From: Plantago ovata
Lineage: Eukaryota; Streptophyta; Magnoliopsida; Lamiales; Plantaginaceae
DNA: 64,000 nt
Direction: 5' to 3'
Assembly (NCBI GenBank): GCA_028274465.1
Contig: CM051455.1
Location: forward strand, 107,630,942-107,694,941
The translations under genes were made by a program, and so were the position numbers. Positions 11,040-24,376 of this stretch are shown one piece after another. The notes below the pieces were generated by a model. That model was not told the origin of the DNA. It ran no database searches and saw nothing but the letters and a program-made list of their open reading frames with translations. How positions within the stretch are numbered: position 1 is the first letter of the stretch; every line of letters starts with the position of its first letter.

Positions 11040-12029
11040 GATCTGAGGTATCTTCTTATGAACCCTACTTTTTCAAATTTGGGGATTTTCTAATTTGAGC
11101 TTCAATTAGGCTTATATGATGTATGGGTAGGTTGTTTGTGTGATTAGAAGCATTATTTACTATCAATTTCATGTTCAATTATGCTTGAATTGTTGATTTG
11201 GGAATTTTGCTACTAGATGATCTATCTTGTTATGCAATTTATCTTTTTCTTTGATTCCATACATATGATTGTGCTATTTGATGTAATAATGATGGATATG
11301 ATGGTAGAATGCATAATTGTTGAGTATGAGGATTTATGATGCTAGAACTTTGGGGGAGAATTTTGAAAGTGGATTTTTTATTTTATGTTGTAAAATTTAT
11401 GATGAATAGTGATGGGAGATGTGGGTTTTAGATCGAATAGTGAGAGGAGAGGTCGATGAACTTCCCCGGTCTAACAAAATCAAGGCAAACTCGAAAAGAA
11501 TAAAAGTGAGGAACCTGAAAAAATCAAAGGAGTCGGCATAAATTTTGTTTTGATCCTAACATCCAAGATAGATACTAGTACTGAACAGAACATTTACCAA
11601 TTCATAGAGCTGCTAAGATTTTCTGTAACCACAACATTTATTTGAATAATGAAGGATACAACACAACAGGAGTACAAAGGGACTACATAAAGTTGAGATA
11701 CATATAACAAACTAAAAATATCATGCAATGCCACTCCTAACAACAAAAGGTTGTTGCAGAACATCTTTTATCAAATGCATCACCTACACGACAAGAAAAT
11801 CTACCTCTCTTCATTTCCATATACGCACCTTGTCGATCATCTCAATGTTGTTCTCTTCAGTTCCAACGAAATAATGGAAGTATTTGAAAAGCACCTCTAT
11901 GTAGCTAGATGAATATACAAAGGTTGAGCAGATTGCCAATGCGGCCAAAATGTACTGAACGGTTGTGTCTCCCAGCCAAGAATTGTCCTTCACTCCCACA
12001 GATGAGAATTGCTAAAGTCATTTTGTTTT
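11040..12029. other. Relic tail and INCENP 3' flank, no gene
   Basis: AT-rich sequence, the tail of the gypsy relic, runs to about 11.48 kb, followed by DNA downstream of the INCENP stop codon (probable 3' UTR on the minus strand). Short ORFs here lack any recognisable domain. Confidence 0.4.
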
Positions 12030-15000
12030 TCAGGCATGTGTTTTCTTCTGTACAGAACGTGGAAGTAGGACTGCAAATTGTAAAATATACAATTCAGTAA
12101 TATAGTGACAGCATACACTGCTAGGAAGTTGAACTAAAAATGCAAAAATTTCAAGAAGTAATATAGCTAGTAGCAACATCATAATTTATTAAGGGAACAT
12201 CAGTTTCTACCATACACTGGGAGAAACTAGTACTCCCTTTAACTCTATGTAAGATGCTTTAGCTTTTTCTCCAGGCACAGAAGAGAGTTGCCTCTTTCCA
12301 CTCGTGCATTTGAAAAATGTAGAGATATTTTGTAAAAACATATATAGTGGTATCCCGTTTTCACCACTTCTAATGCTTTGATTCTTAAAATAACTAAAAA
12401 AACGATGTATTTACAGGTTGGTTTATTTGCCAAAGACACCAAAATCTTTCTTTTCCTTATTTTTTTTTTTCAACAATATTGGTGAAAACAAGGTTGTCTT
12501 AATTTGTGTGAAGAAAAATCAAAATGGCTTACATTAGAAACAGGATGGAGTAGTAGAACTGACAAATGCAAGATATTGACTCAATAAATTAGCCAACTTA
12601 TCTCCTGATAAATAAAACCTCTACCTCTGTCCATACTGCAGAAACTTCCGGGAGGGAAGACTTCATCAGTCTTCACTTCCTGCTGCATCGCTAACCGCAC
12701 AACCACGGAGCTTTTGCTGCATAAAGAGCATTTGGTCTCATACACTTCCTTTCAATTAAAAAGGATAAATATAGCTAAAAAGAAGATGACGTTTTCGCAA
12801 TCATAACAAGAGATAACTACATTGTAAATTTCTCCGAAGTCAGGTTTAAATATTAATCCTCTTTCTTAAGGATATAACTAACAAGCAGATGTAGATGCTA
12901 AAAATCCATATACGTTGTACATTGTAGCAATATTTCAGTAGAACACTTTCTTATTCATGCAGGGGCGTTTAGCAAAGTCTAACTTAGTGAAAGGGCATAA
13001 CATGACCGAATTACTATGTATTAACTTTGAGATAAATTAAGACACCAGCCAAGAACAATATTACAGGCGCATTTCATGACTAAACATTTAGCTGTATTAT
13101 GCTTGGAAATTAACTGAAGATTGAAAGTCAAACACCGACTGAATTACCTATAATCTTCCCGTATGAAAACAGAAGTATCACTTTTATCGAGCAAGTGGTT
13201 GCATCTTTATGGTCTAACGGACGATGAATAATCTATTACATTTATCAGCATTCAAGATGGGGTATGATTATGTTGAAAAATCAACTCGGATAGTTTCTGA
13301 AAGCAATGTAGAGTAAGTAATTGACTCTTTGTAGCTTACATTTTAATGAGATAATATGCACCAAAGGAGAAGTGCATAATAATACCGATCAGGGCAAATA
13401 TTAGCAAATGATTCATCATTGAACATTCTGAGGATCAAAATATGGATAGAGATTATATAACACCTTAACAATTATCAAATATCACTAACTCTACTCAGCC
13501 ATGCATACTAAAACTACTAAAAGTTCACTTATTGAGTGTTCGCAGGTGATTTTTGGAAACTAATTTTAGTTTGATTCTTTCTCTTTTTCTGCTACTAACA
13601 AGTGTTAAGGTAAAAAAAGCTGTTCTACAGACACCCAGAATCAATTTTTACAAATCACTTATAAACTATCAGAATCATTTGCAAACTGGCACTTAATGGT
13701 TACTGTATAAACTAGACCAATCAGAGAGTAAAATCATATTGTTGTTTAGATGAAACCAAACTGTCAATCAAAGCATAAACTTGCCCCACCCCTATGGTGA
13801 ACATTTAGGAATGTCTTTCTTATGCTGGAAGATGAACCAGGGAGGAGGAAGACTAGCGACGTCAGGAGACCTCATTATTACTTCCCTGTCTTATGTAAGG
13901 ATAGTACCTCTGTTCTCTTCTAAGATAGTATACTTTAACGGCTATTCTGATTTAAGGGAAATGAGGGAAGACCAAATTCTCCTCGAAAAAATCTAGGAAA
14001 AACGTAAGTATTTACTAAATTTCTATTGGTTTTTCATCACTCCAGTTTTCCTATCTTTAGCTATCTATTATTGGTGAGAAAGAGTGTTGTGGGATATCTC
14101 GTGTAAGTTTTCCAGAATTTCCTGAGTTTTCCAAGTAGCTCCAAATGAAGAAAACTGACATACCCCCCCCCCCCACGGGGGGCGGAAACCAAAGGAAGCC
14201 TAAGATAAACAAACATTACCTTGCATTTTAATTTAATAGTTCATTTCCATGTGAGTAAAACAAGCATTACTTCTATGTCCCACTCCCACCAAACCATAGA
14301 TAAGTTGCACAATTCGGTTAATCACCTGGCCCATGATGGTATAAATTTCTTAGGGGATAACTCTTCCTCGTCCTCATCGTCATCAGAACACTGATACGGG
14401 GAGATCTCGTATGACTTCCCTTGACTTTTCTGAAACATCAATAACGCACTTGCAGGGGATTTATCCATTGTGTGCATTGCCTGCGTAAATATGATATATA
14501 AAAGATGGTGCATAAGAAAGTCCATTTCAACTGTCACTGTAGATTTAACTCTTATCTTGACAAACAATTAGTCATAATCTTTGGAGAATACCATAACAAA
14601 GAAAAAATGTGAATGCATCTCGTTGACTCTTCCACTAACCTTTTCAGCTTCCAAAATATCACCAGAAGTACCTAATACTTCATGATCGTTTTCAAATTGA
14701 GCCGGAACCCATTTACTCTCTGTCTTCTTCAAAACAGAATCATCTCTCATAGTTTCCTTGTTTTGTGGCTTTTTGGTCTCATTTCGTTCCTTTTTGCTTT
14801 TCACTTTCTCACCCTAGATTATCATATAAAAGTCAGAAGCATTCTCAGCAGTAAAAAATGAATGGTAAATGTACAAAGGAAATGCAACCTTGGAATGATC
14901 ATTATCTTTTACAGCTTTCTTGGCATGTGATATTTCTTCTTGCTCCCGCTGTCTTTGTCTGGCTTCGATTCTCATTTTTTTCTTTTTCTCCTCCTTCATC

Positions 15001-18000
15001 TCTTCTTCCTCTCTCAACCTTTTCTTTAAGATATTATCAGCATCTTTTTTCTTCCGTTCATCTTCTTTCCTTTTCTTTTCTAATTCCTTTTGTCTCAGAT
15101 TCTTTTCCTCCAACTTCACTCTTTCAAGTTTCAAGGCTTCTCTTTTCATCTTACGTTCATTTTCTCTACGCTCTTCAAGCCGTTTGGCAGCCTCTGCAAT
15201 CTCCAGGGCCTTCACTTTGACATCTCTCTTTCCTGCAAAATCAGCAGCTCAGCACATGCGACCAAAGTAACTGAAGTAAGAAAACCAAAAAGTTCACTTA
15301 TTTCTAAAACTGGAAATTTATGTGCTGAGCAAATCCCCAATGTACAACAGACTGAATATAACTCGTGCAAAATAATGAACAATATGACATCAATATACAA
15401 GTTTATATATATACAAAAACATTACCTGCACACATAGTGGCTGACGCTTTTTGTTGCACCAGTGGTAAAAATGAATTAACATTTGAAACAATGTTTTTTT
15501 GCCTCGGCCGCTTGAGTGAATGTGTATTTTCCTGTCTTTTCAGATTTGATTTACTTCTCAAACCCGATCTGTTGACACTGCCGTTAACTGATTGTTTAGT
15601 CTTCTTAGTCCCATTAACACCGACTGAAAAGGTCTGCTTGCCTAGACTTGAAGTCGGCTTTTCTATTACACTTCGCTGGAACTTATATTGTGAAGCTGTG
15701 ACAGAAACTGCACTACTTTCTCTGCAAATGTCATCTTGCGTGAAACCCGAAACAGAAGGCACTGGGCCCAAATTAGTCCTTTCACCCAGCGGTTTCCTCT
15801 TATTGCTGGAATTACATAATGGGGAATCAGTACCATCCTGGACATCATCAGCAGCGCCATCCATGGTTCCACTTCCTTCACTAACGCATGGATCTTCCTC
15901 AATCCGAAAGCATGTATGATCTGAACTGGTACTCGAGCACTTCTCTGAACTTCTCTTTTCCAATGAAAGCCTTTCGGAGAACCTCCCGACAGGCGATGCA
16001 AGTAGGTTGCCTGAATTCCAACGATACAGTGCATCATAACGAGGGAGACAATCAGAATATGGTATCTGCTCCGACGAAACCTTGACATTATCCAAACCAC
16101 TCCTACCAAATACAAGTTGCTTGTCTACATCACCTTTTAGTGGTAGATCACTCCTCATGCCCAAGCTCTTAAGAAGATTATTTGGGACAGATCTAGACAA
16201 ATTTTGAATATCCTTAAATTCAGAAAGTGGTCTATCCGTGATAGCTAACTCACAGAGATTTACTAGAGTACTAGCACGCTCAATTGTACTCCTAGGAAAA
16301 TTCAGCAAGTCAAAGTCAACTTCTTCCGCAGGAAATTCCAGTTCACCACTATCAGATTGTCCATCAACCCTAAACCCCTCAAAAACAGGCTGATCAACGG
16401 GATTATTAGGAGAAAGCACTGAACATAGTGAGTGTAAGCCACCCTTCCATTGAGAAGATACTGGGTTTTCATCCATTCTATTAACAATTGAGTTTTCATA
16501 ATCAGTATCGCCTAATATATTTTTGTCAAGGTCACCAGAAACAAGATGAACGATGCTTGGGTAATTTCTAATTCCCTGCACATAGAGACCTTCTGACTTT
16601 CCAGCTTTCTCCTGGGTGAGGCTATCAACAAGAGCTGTACCGGACTGTTCAATAATACTTGGAGAACTTCCGCCTTTATTTTGCTCCTTGCTACAAAACC
16701 GGTCCTGCACCACACACAAACACATTGTTCTATCAGAAAACTGATCGGATTGATCTTGGAAAAATACTATTCTTATGGGAAAATTGCTCGTCATTTGAAA
16801 AGAATCTTCTGGATAGATGACAAGTGAAAGTGTGCAGCTGGAACATATTTCCGCGAATCTACATTCACTTCATAGATGCTTAATTATATATGCATGTCTT
16901 GTAGAATTGACTCAATAGTAACAAGTTAACTTTTATTCATTGCACAAGCAGGTCGCATGCAAGAAAGATGCAGGTCGAAAATCTTAAACATAATATGTTT
17001 ATCTTACTTCGTATCTAGTCATTTTCTTAACTCCTGAAGACACACTGCAACAAACAAAATATGGAAAAATCATCTTCATATGATCCTTTTATACATATAT
17101 CTCATAAAGCATCAAATTCAATACATTAATGCATAATGCAAAACATAATTTATCTATATAGCACATAATTTAGAAGGACACCACCAGATCCTACCCACTT
17201 CCACTATGTCTGTCAAAACAACAGGAAAGTTGATTTTCATTCCCGCACCAAAATGATTTCTTCTAGCACAAGTAACAACTGGGGGCAGTAAGCTCAAACA
17301 ATCCATGTAGGTAACAGACTAGGATATGATGATGTTTCCAAGGAAAACAACCCAACTCAAAGAACCCAGTGACAAACTAATTCTGCATGAATATACAGAA
17401 AATAGTAACCTACATACAAGATAGTCTGATATAAGTAGAACAGCTTTGTTAACCTGCCTCAGTAAATGTAATGCAGTAAATAGAAATAGGGATGATAAGA
17501 CCAACAGTAAGAATTTATGTAAAGCATCAACCTTCGTCCAAGTTTCTAACCAAACATAGTATAGTATAATATAAAAGTAAAACATACCCCTCCATTCTGA
17601 TACTCAGAAGTTGATTCAAGTTCTGTCAGATTAACATCAACCAATTGATTCATTTCCATGTCAGTATTCCTTGTCACTCTAAATGAATCTGGAAAATCTA
17701 AATCCTTTTCCATGATATATGTACTTGAAGGGCCTCTTTCGATGATTTGAAGCTTCTTCATCCTAAAACGTGGTGAGGTTGTGTGTCTATTAGCTTCCTG
17801 GTGTTCAATGTTTCTCTTTTTTGGCTGTGGCCAGGATTTAAGGACAACAGGAGAACCTGCATTTCGACCAGAAATGTCGGAATCTAGACATGGCAAAGCC
17901 TGATCTTCCTCTGTGTGTAGATGCCTTACTTCACAATGAATATCACAAGCTGGACTTGCCCTTTCCTCCTCAAATCGTTTGCATGAATTGCTTCTCGAAG

Positions 18001-21000
18001 CATTTGAAACAGGTGAAACTTCGTCATTTTCTTCACCTTTCCGATCTCCCTGTCAATCCATGCAACACAGAACGAAAAGAATGAATAAAGGAAATAAATA
18101 AGCAACTTATTATTACAGTTCGTATAGCTCTTCCTATCACAGATATAAACAACTAAACAGGTCATATGGAGGTTTATATAGTAATTTCGGTTTTGCAGAT
18201 TCAATAAGTTTATTCCTACAAACGAAATTGAGAGGCTGTGTGACTTTCATTAATAAACACCATACAGATCAGCTAACACATCTATACAGGAAAAACATAT
18301 ATGTGTGCTCCCCTGCCCTTCAAGAACAAGGATTACATTCCAACTGATTTCCATTCAGACAAAGTTTTTCTCTGTTCTGCCACACTGTTCTGAGATGCAC
18401 TCTTAAATAATAATATTACCGTTCAAACCAACCCAGCCCAACCAATACTGCAAGGCAATACTGGTTCACTGAAGACCCTACCTGGTACTTGTAAAGGTTT
18501 AACAATCCTTCTATCAGCCACTTTCATCTTCTTTTTTTTTTTTTATCTTTAACAGTAGTTGTAAACTTAATTAGAATTTCCACCCAGTTACTGAACTACC
18601 TATAACCAGTTCCCTAAGTAAGTGACAACCACAATTGGGGGCAGTAAGCTCAAACAATCATCATAGGTAAAGACTAAGATATGATGATGTTTCCAAGGAA
18701 AACAACCCAACTCAAAAAACCCAGTGACAAACTAATTCTGCATGAATATTCAGAAAATAGTATCCTACTTACAAGATAATCTAATATTAGGTAAAACAAC
18801 TTTGTTAACCTGCCTCAGTAAATGTAATACAGTAAATAGAAATAGGGGTGATAAGACCAACAGTAAGAATTTATGTAAAGCATCAACCTTTGTCCAAGTT
18901 TCTAACCAAACATATAGTATAATATAAAAGTAAAACATACCCCTCCATTCTGATACTCAGAAGTTGATTCAAGTTCTGTCAGATTAAGATCAACCAATTG
19001 ATTCATTTCCATGTCAGTATTCCTCGTCTCTCTAAATGCATTTGGAAAATCTAAATCCTTTTCCATGTTCATCAGATATGTACTTGAAGGGCCTCCTTGG
19101 ATGATTTGACGCTTCTTCATCCTAAAACGTGGCGAGGTTGTGTGTCTACTAGCTTCCTGGTGTTCGATGTTTCTCTTTTTTAGCTGTGGCCATGAATTAA
19201 GGACAGCAGATCCACCTGAATTAGCTATCATCAACCCACTCTCTCCAACAGAAGAACCTGCATTTTGACCAGAAAGGTCGGAATCAAGACATGGCAAAGC
19301 CTGATCATCCTCTGTCTGTATCCGCTTTACTTCACAATGAATATCACAAGCTGGATTTTCCCTTTCCTCCTCAAATCGTTTCCATGCATTGCTTCTCGAA
19401 GCATTTGAAACAGGTGAAACTTCATCATTTTCTTCACCTTTCCGATCTCCCTGTCAATCCATGCAACATAGACAAAAAAGAATGAATAAAGGAAATAAAT
19501 AAGCAACTAATTTTTACAGTTTGTATAGCTCCTCCTGTCACAGATATAAACAACTAAACAGGTGATATATGGAGGTTTACATAGTAACTTTGGTTTTGCA
19601 GATTCAATAAGTTTATTCCTACAGATGATCTTGAGATGCTGTGTGATATTCATTAATAAACACCACACAGATCAGCTAACACATCTATTCAGGAAAAACA
19701 TAGTTGTGTGCTCCTCTGCCCTTCAATAACGAGGGTAACATTCCAACTGATTTCCATTCAGACAAAGTTTTGCTCTGTTCTGCCACAGTTTCTGAGATTC
19801 ACTCTTAAATAATAATATTACCATTCAAACCAACCCAGCCCAACCAATACTGTAAGGCAATGCTGAACACTTGTAAAGGTCCAACAGTCCTATCAGCCAC
19901 TTTCATCTTCTTTATTTTTCTTATCTTTAACAGTAGCTGTAAACCTAATTAGAATTTTCAACCAATTCCTGAAACTGCCTATAACCAATTCCCTATGTAA
20001 GTGACAACCACAATTGGGGGCAGTAAGCTCAAACAATCCTCATAGGTAAAAGACTAGAATATGATGATGTTTCCAAGGAAAACAACCCAACTCAAAGAAC
20101 CCAGCGACAAACTAGTTCTGCATGAATATACAGAAAACAGTATCCTACAAGATAATCATCTAATATAACTACACCAACTTTGTTAACTTCCTTCAGTATG
20201 TAATGCAGTAAATAGAAATAGGGAAGATAAGACCAACGGTAAGAATTTATGTAAAGCATCAACCTTGCTCCAAGTTTCTAACCAAACATTTATAATATAA
20301 AAGTAAAACATACCCTTCCATTCTGATATTCAGAAGTAGATTCAAGTTCTGTCTGATTAAGATCAACGAATTGATTCATTTCCATGTCAGTATTCCTTGT
20401 CACTCTAACTGCATCTGGAAAATCTAAATCATTTTCCATGTTCATCAGATATGTACTTGAAAGGCCTCCTTCGATGATTTGAAGCTTCTCCATCCTAAAA
20501 CGTGGTGAGGTTGTGTGTCTATTAGCCTCCTTGTGTTCTATCTTTCTCTTTTTTACCTGTGGCCATGATTTAAGGACAGCAGATCCATCTGAATTAGCTA
20601 TCATCAACCCATTCTCTCCAACAGGAGACTCTGCATTTTGACCAGAAATGTCGAAGTCAAGGCATGGCAAAGCCTGATAATCCTCTGTGTGTATCTGCTT
20701 TACTTCACAATGAATATCACAAGCTGGAAGTCCCCTTTCCTCTTTCTCAAAGAAATTATCCTGTGAATCTGCACTTGGTTTGTGAAATAAATTTGCAGAA
20801 TAAGGTCGTTTGCATGTATTGCTTCTCGAATCGTTTGAAACAGGTGAAACGTCGTCCTTTTCTTCAGCTTCCCAATTTCCCTGTTAATCCATGCAACAAA
20901 GACCGAAAATAATGAACAAAGGAAATAAATAAGAGACCTGCATGCATGAAAATGAAGACCAGTGTAAGCTCTATCACATTTATACCTCTTTATTATGCTT

Positions 21001-23383
21001 CCATGGCAATGAGATGGGCGTGAGATCAACGTGAAGTTTCACAGGAGGATTATGTAAACAAGGAGGTTCGTCAGCTTCTGATTGCTTAACATTTATCTCA
21101 TCTTGAACTTCAGAAATTTCACAGTTCATGCAAACCTCTACATCATTTTGAGAAATCTTTGACATATTAAGTTCAGTGGCCGCATACTTCTCAGTCGAAG
21201 CCTCAAGAATCTCCTGAACATTGAAATGGGAAGAATCGATCCCTACTGAAGACTCCGGCACTCCACTTTGCTTATTATCAATAGGACCAGTATTAACCGA
21301 CTGGTCAACTTTGCACAAAACATACTCAGTGCCTACAACAGTGTCCGCATCTTGCTGGTCATTATGATGGACTGTATAACAAGGTGGTATACTTTGACGA
21401 CCTGAGTCATTCAGATCTTCATCACTGGCAGCGTACTTCTTTTCTAGCTTAGATGTTGATATTTGAGGACGACTGAAAGAGTTGGGTATATCTTGGTTAG
21501 CCCAACTTAGTGGCCTTGTCACTATATGATCTGTGCCAAAAGAACTTTCAACAAACTTTTGTTCCTCACTGGGAGCATTAACATGCAAAGCTAATGTCCC
21601 ACTTGATGTAGGAAGATTGCAACCATCAGTCCGATTGGAGTGAGAAGATATATCCTCATTCTGCGGAGTATTGTCTGCACAAGCATTAGGTTCGCTCAAA
21701 CTCAAAGATCCAGCCATCCTTATGTATGGAGCAATACCCTTCTCATTTTCATTCTGACAAAACTGTGCAATCGATTGATGGTCATCAACTATTTCATCTA
21801 AGACATTAATTTGGCTATAACTTGCGACTGAGTCATGAGCACAATGTGTAGTAACATTATCCCTTGCTAGCATTCTGTGATCATTATCTGAAGAACAAGC
21901 AGCTTCCAAAGAATCACTAGCTCTTCCGCAGAAAAATCCAGACCTATTATTATTTTTGGTAATACCGTTTTCAATATCTCGATCCTGATGATCTTCTCTA
22001 CCATAAGACCGAATTCCACGCCGGAAACTAACAGGGGAAGGTCCAGACTTTTGTAGCTTATTGATATAATCAGCCTGATCAGCATTACAATCTGACATAG
22101 ATCTCTTAGCTCCTACCTTGGCACAGGACAAGACGACATCATTTCCGCAACTACTGGACATGTAACCCAATCCTCTAGAACCTTCAACAGATTTGGGGCC
22201 CTTAGCACAGCTTCTAGATCTAGTTACACTACCAGTGCAAATACCAGTATCCTTCTCCTTGATTACACTATCAGTGTTACCGCAATCCTGTTCCATACAA
22301 CCTTGACCAACTTCTGTTGATACCAAAGGGTCAATTTCATTTTCTCCACCTACATGCTTAGTGGAAGAAATAGACAATCTGAAATTTTCATTGATATTTT
22401 CATGGCTTGTGCCACTCTTTATCAACGACTTTCTGCTCCTACGAAGCTGAAGAGCCTTTTGCCTAGACTTGGATCTCTGAAAACTGGTTGCTGGCTTATC
22501 AGAAGCTTTGTAAATGTCTATCACCCTTTCATCTTTCTGATCCTCAGGCGATATAATACTAACATCCATCTCAGACTGATTGTTCTTAAAGCTACAACCA
22601 ACATCACCTTTACTAATGGTTGACACCTTGGGATGATTTTTCGCTTTCTTAAAGATAAGAGGGTCCATGACAAAATCATCAGATATTTCCACATTATTAT
22701 TTCCTGTGCCAACTGGATTGCTGTATGAGGGGTAGTATGCTCTTGAGCAACAAGCTGACGGTTGATCTTGTCGACGAAGAAGTCTTGATATCAGCTCTTC
22801 TTTGTTTAACTCTGTCATCAATATTCAATAAATATGTAAGTAAATCATGATTGCTACTAGATGAACCTCCAATATTCAAGCACTCCTACACAAATTAACT
22901 TCACATAAAAGTCCTCTTGGAAATACATACACATTCACTTGAGGAAACCAATCTAAATAGCACCAGTAATTACATAAATAAGTAATAACACGGAATCTAA
23001 ATAATCCTCTTTGCTATTTTGTCATGGGCAAATATTTCATTTCCCCTAATTTGCACGAGTACAGCCTTATAATCATACAGTTCATTATGATAAATAGGTA
23101 ATAGTTAATCATGAGAAAAATACCTTACTAAATAATCTGAAAATAGAATTGGAGAAAAAAAATGACGGAACTAAGCAAAAACCCTAGGAGTGGATTTTAG
23201 GAGAAAACCTTTGGGATCAGCGGAGTGACTTGCAGTCCAAGCCCAGGGAGGCGGTGTAATTCCTTCAATGACGAGTTCAGAGGCGAGATTCTGGATGAAG
23301 AGATGCGTCTGCTGAATCGCCTGTTCAGTAATCGAGTTCTTCCTGTGGAAGATCTCCACCAGAAGCTTCTCCGCAGTCGACAT
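12030..23383 (-). CDS. WYR: Inner centromere protein (INCENP/WYRD-like), 11 exons
   Basis: Scaffold of the chromosomal passenger complex, which binds and activates Aurora kinase at inner centromeres. Exons (minus): 23383-23209, 22811-20986, 20880-20314, 19450-18941, 18049-17588, 16704-15426, 15232-14889, 14813-14640, 14480-14326, 12716-12625, 12070-12030. All introns are GT-AG and phases join without a stop, giving 1874 aa, close to Arabidopsis WYRD. The N-terminus begins MSTAEKLLVEIFHRKN. Exon 7 (residues about 1607-1721) is an E/K/R-rich coiled coil. Exons 9-11 hold the IN-box: ISPYQCSDDDEDEE, KKFIPSWA, then SFCSMDRVLLPR. The last exon is only 41 bp and ends KKTHA. Exons 3-5 (residues about 668-1180) are a tandem triplication. 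The gene is probably functional; transcript evidence would confirm the exact splice sites. Confidence 0.9.
14163..14183. repeat. Poly-C tract in INCENP intron 9
   Basis: A run of 13 C followed by ACGGGGGG within the 1.6-kb intron between exons 9 and 10. Such runs are error-prone in assemblies. Nothing else gene-like is seen in this intron. Confidence 0.6.
17281..20932 (-). repeat. Tandem triplication of an exon-intron unit inside INCENP
   Basis: The landmark GGGGGCAGTAAGCTCAAACA recurs at 17281, 18637 and 20016, giving periods of 1356 and 1379 bp. Copy A is 20016-20932 (exon 3, 567 bp), copy B 18637-20015 (exon 4, 510 bp), copy C 17281-18636 (exon 5, 462 bp). Introns are duplicated along with exons. 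Every exon is a multiple of three and phase 0 at both ends, so duplication kept the frame. Exon 3 holds 19 residues missing from exons 4 and 5, and exon 5 has lost a further block; this suggests the order A to B to C. Confidence 0.9.
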
Positions 23384-23586
23384 ATTCTGCTCCTACTGCA
23401 ACTGACGCTGAGTTGAAATTGAGTTCGATTATTGGACAGAAAGTTCAAATCGGATGAGAAATTGTAGTACCATGGATGTCGTGAGAGAAATGGACAGAGT
23501 GTCATACTACTACTACCTTCGAGCGGGGTGATGTAGATTTCAAATTGGGGGAAATAATTTTTTTTTTTTTATCTTTTCCCTTTTTC

Positions 23587-23600
23587 TCTTTTTATAACGC
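23587..23600 (-). promoter_or_regulatory. Probable INCENP TATA box
   Basis: On the minus strand CGTTATAAAAAGAG lies about 200 bp upstream of the ATG at 23383. Spacing is plausible for a plant promoter with a leader of about 170 nt. Confidence 0.4.
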
Positions 23601-23619
23601 TTTCCTTTTTCTTTCTTTC

Positions 23620-24355
23620 ACTTGCTCAACAGTACTTTGATGAATTTTTTGAAAACAAATGAAAAGGAACGGATGAAATAAGAGGAACAATTGGAGAGTT
23701 TGGGGAGTAAGATAGTCAAATGCTTATATGACATAACTAGTAGATATCCGTGGCGATATGATATAATTCTCAACTTATATAAATTAATAAAAAAGAATTA
23801 TTCAATATAAGAGGATAAATAAGTTATCAAATGAATAATATTTTTAAAACGCACATAGAGGTATCAATGCCACGGTACAATATACTTCTAACTTATAAGA
23901 TTTCAATGAATAGAAAGGTGATTCGATTGTAAGAGTATAACAAAAATTAATAAATCAATAATATTATAAAATATAAAATAAAAGTCAACTACCAAAAACA
24001 TAGATGTTACAAATGTTAAAAAACGCGATTAGCAAGTTCACCCGACAGACCATTATTCGGTGACAGTATTACAGACGATCCAGGTTTCGTTACCGGTCGA
24101 TCTTCTGCATGATCGGTCAATCTTCTGCATGACGTAATAACATAAATTGTTTACAAAATAATATTATAATAACAATATATCGAGTAATTCCAATTTTATA
24201 ACAATTATAATAACCTATAGATATCCAAGTAAAACATACAATACATTATAGCTAGTAAATGAATAAATTACACACAAAAAGCCATTTTTTGACATGTCGC
24301 GAATTAAGGAGAATTGACACTCGCGAACTAAGTGCAACCGGCGAATTACCTTATC
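23620..24355. other. Intergenic spacer between divergent transcription units
   Basis: AT-rich DNA separating the minus-strand INCENP gene from the plus-strand hairpin locus. It contains a 20-bp imperfect tandem duplication (CGGTCGATCTTCTGCATGA, about 24097-24134). No gene seen. Confidence 0.5.
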
Positions 24356-24376
24356 TATAAAACGGCTGGAACCCTA
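24356..24376 (+). promoter_or_regulatory. TATA box and telo-box of the hairpin locus
   Basis: TATAAA at 24356-24361 is followed by AACCCTA at 24370-24376, the core of the telo-box common in plant ribosomal-protein and snoRNA gene promoters. Together they suggest a Pol II start about 24.385 kb for a plus-strand transcript. Confidence 0.45.

Larger units (their letters stand above)
7074..11480 (+). mobile_element. Ty3/gypsy (Athila-like) relic: LTR, gag, protease only
   Basis: Order: LTR-like region with TATA box, a primer site resembling tRNA-Asp (8199), gag, aspartic protease, then directly the post-pol spacer motif GGGAGGCAACC (about 10538). Reverse transcriptase, RNase H and integrase are absent. 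The 3' LTR is not found; the right end fades into non-repetitive DNA near 11.48 kb. The LTR start (TGTCACG at 7074) and the right boundary are estimates. Either the pol region was deleted or this is a gag-protease-only derivative. Confidence 0.65.

Noticed and set aside
10687..11046. Arg/Pro-rich ORF covering the second palindrome cluster
   Set aside because: It results from the GC-rich palindromes and adjacent A/C-rich spacer; no domain or start context supports it.
14858..15437. Plus-strand Ser/Phe-rich ORFs opposite INCENP exon 7
   Set aside because: They are antisense shadows of the E/K/R-rich coiled coil on the minus strand, with no support of their own.
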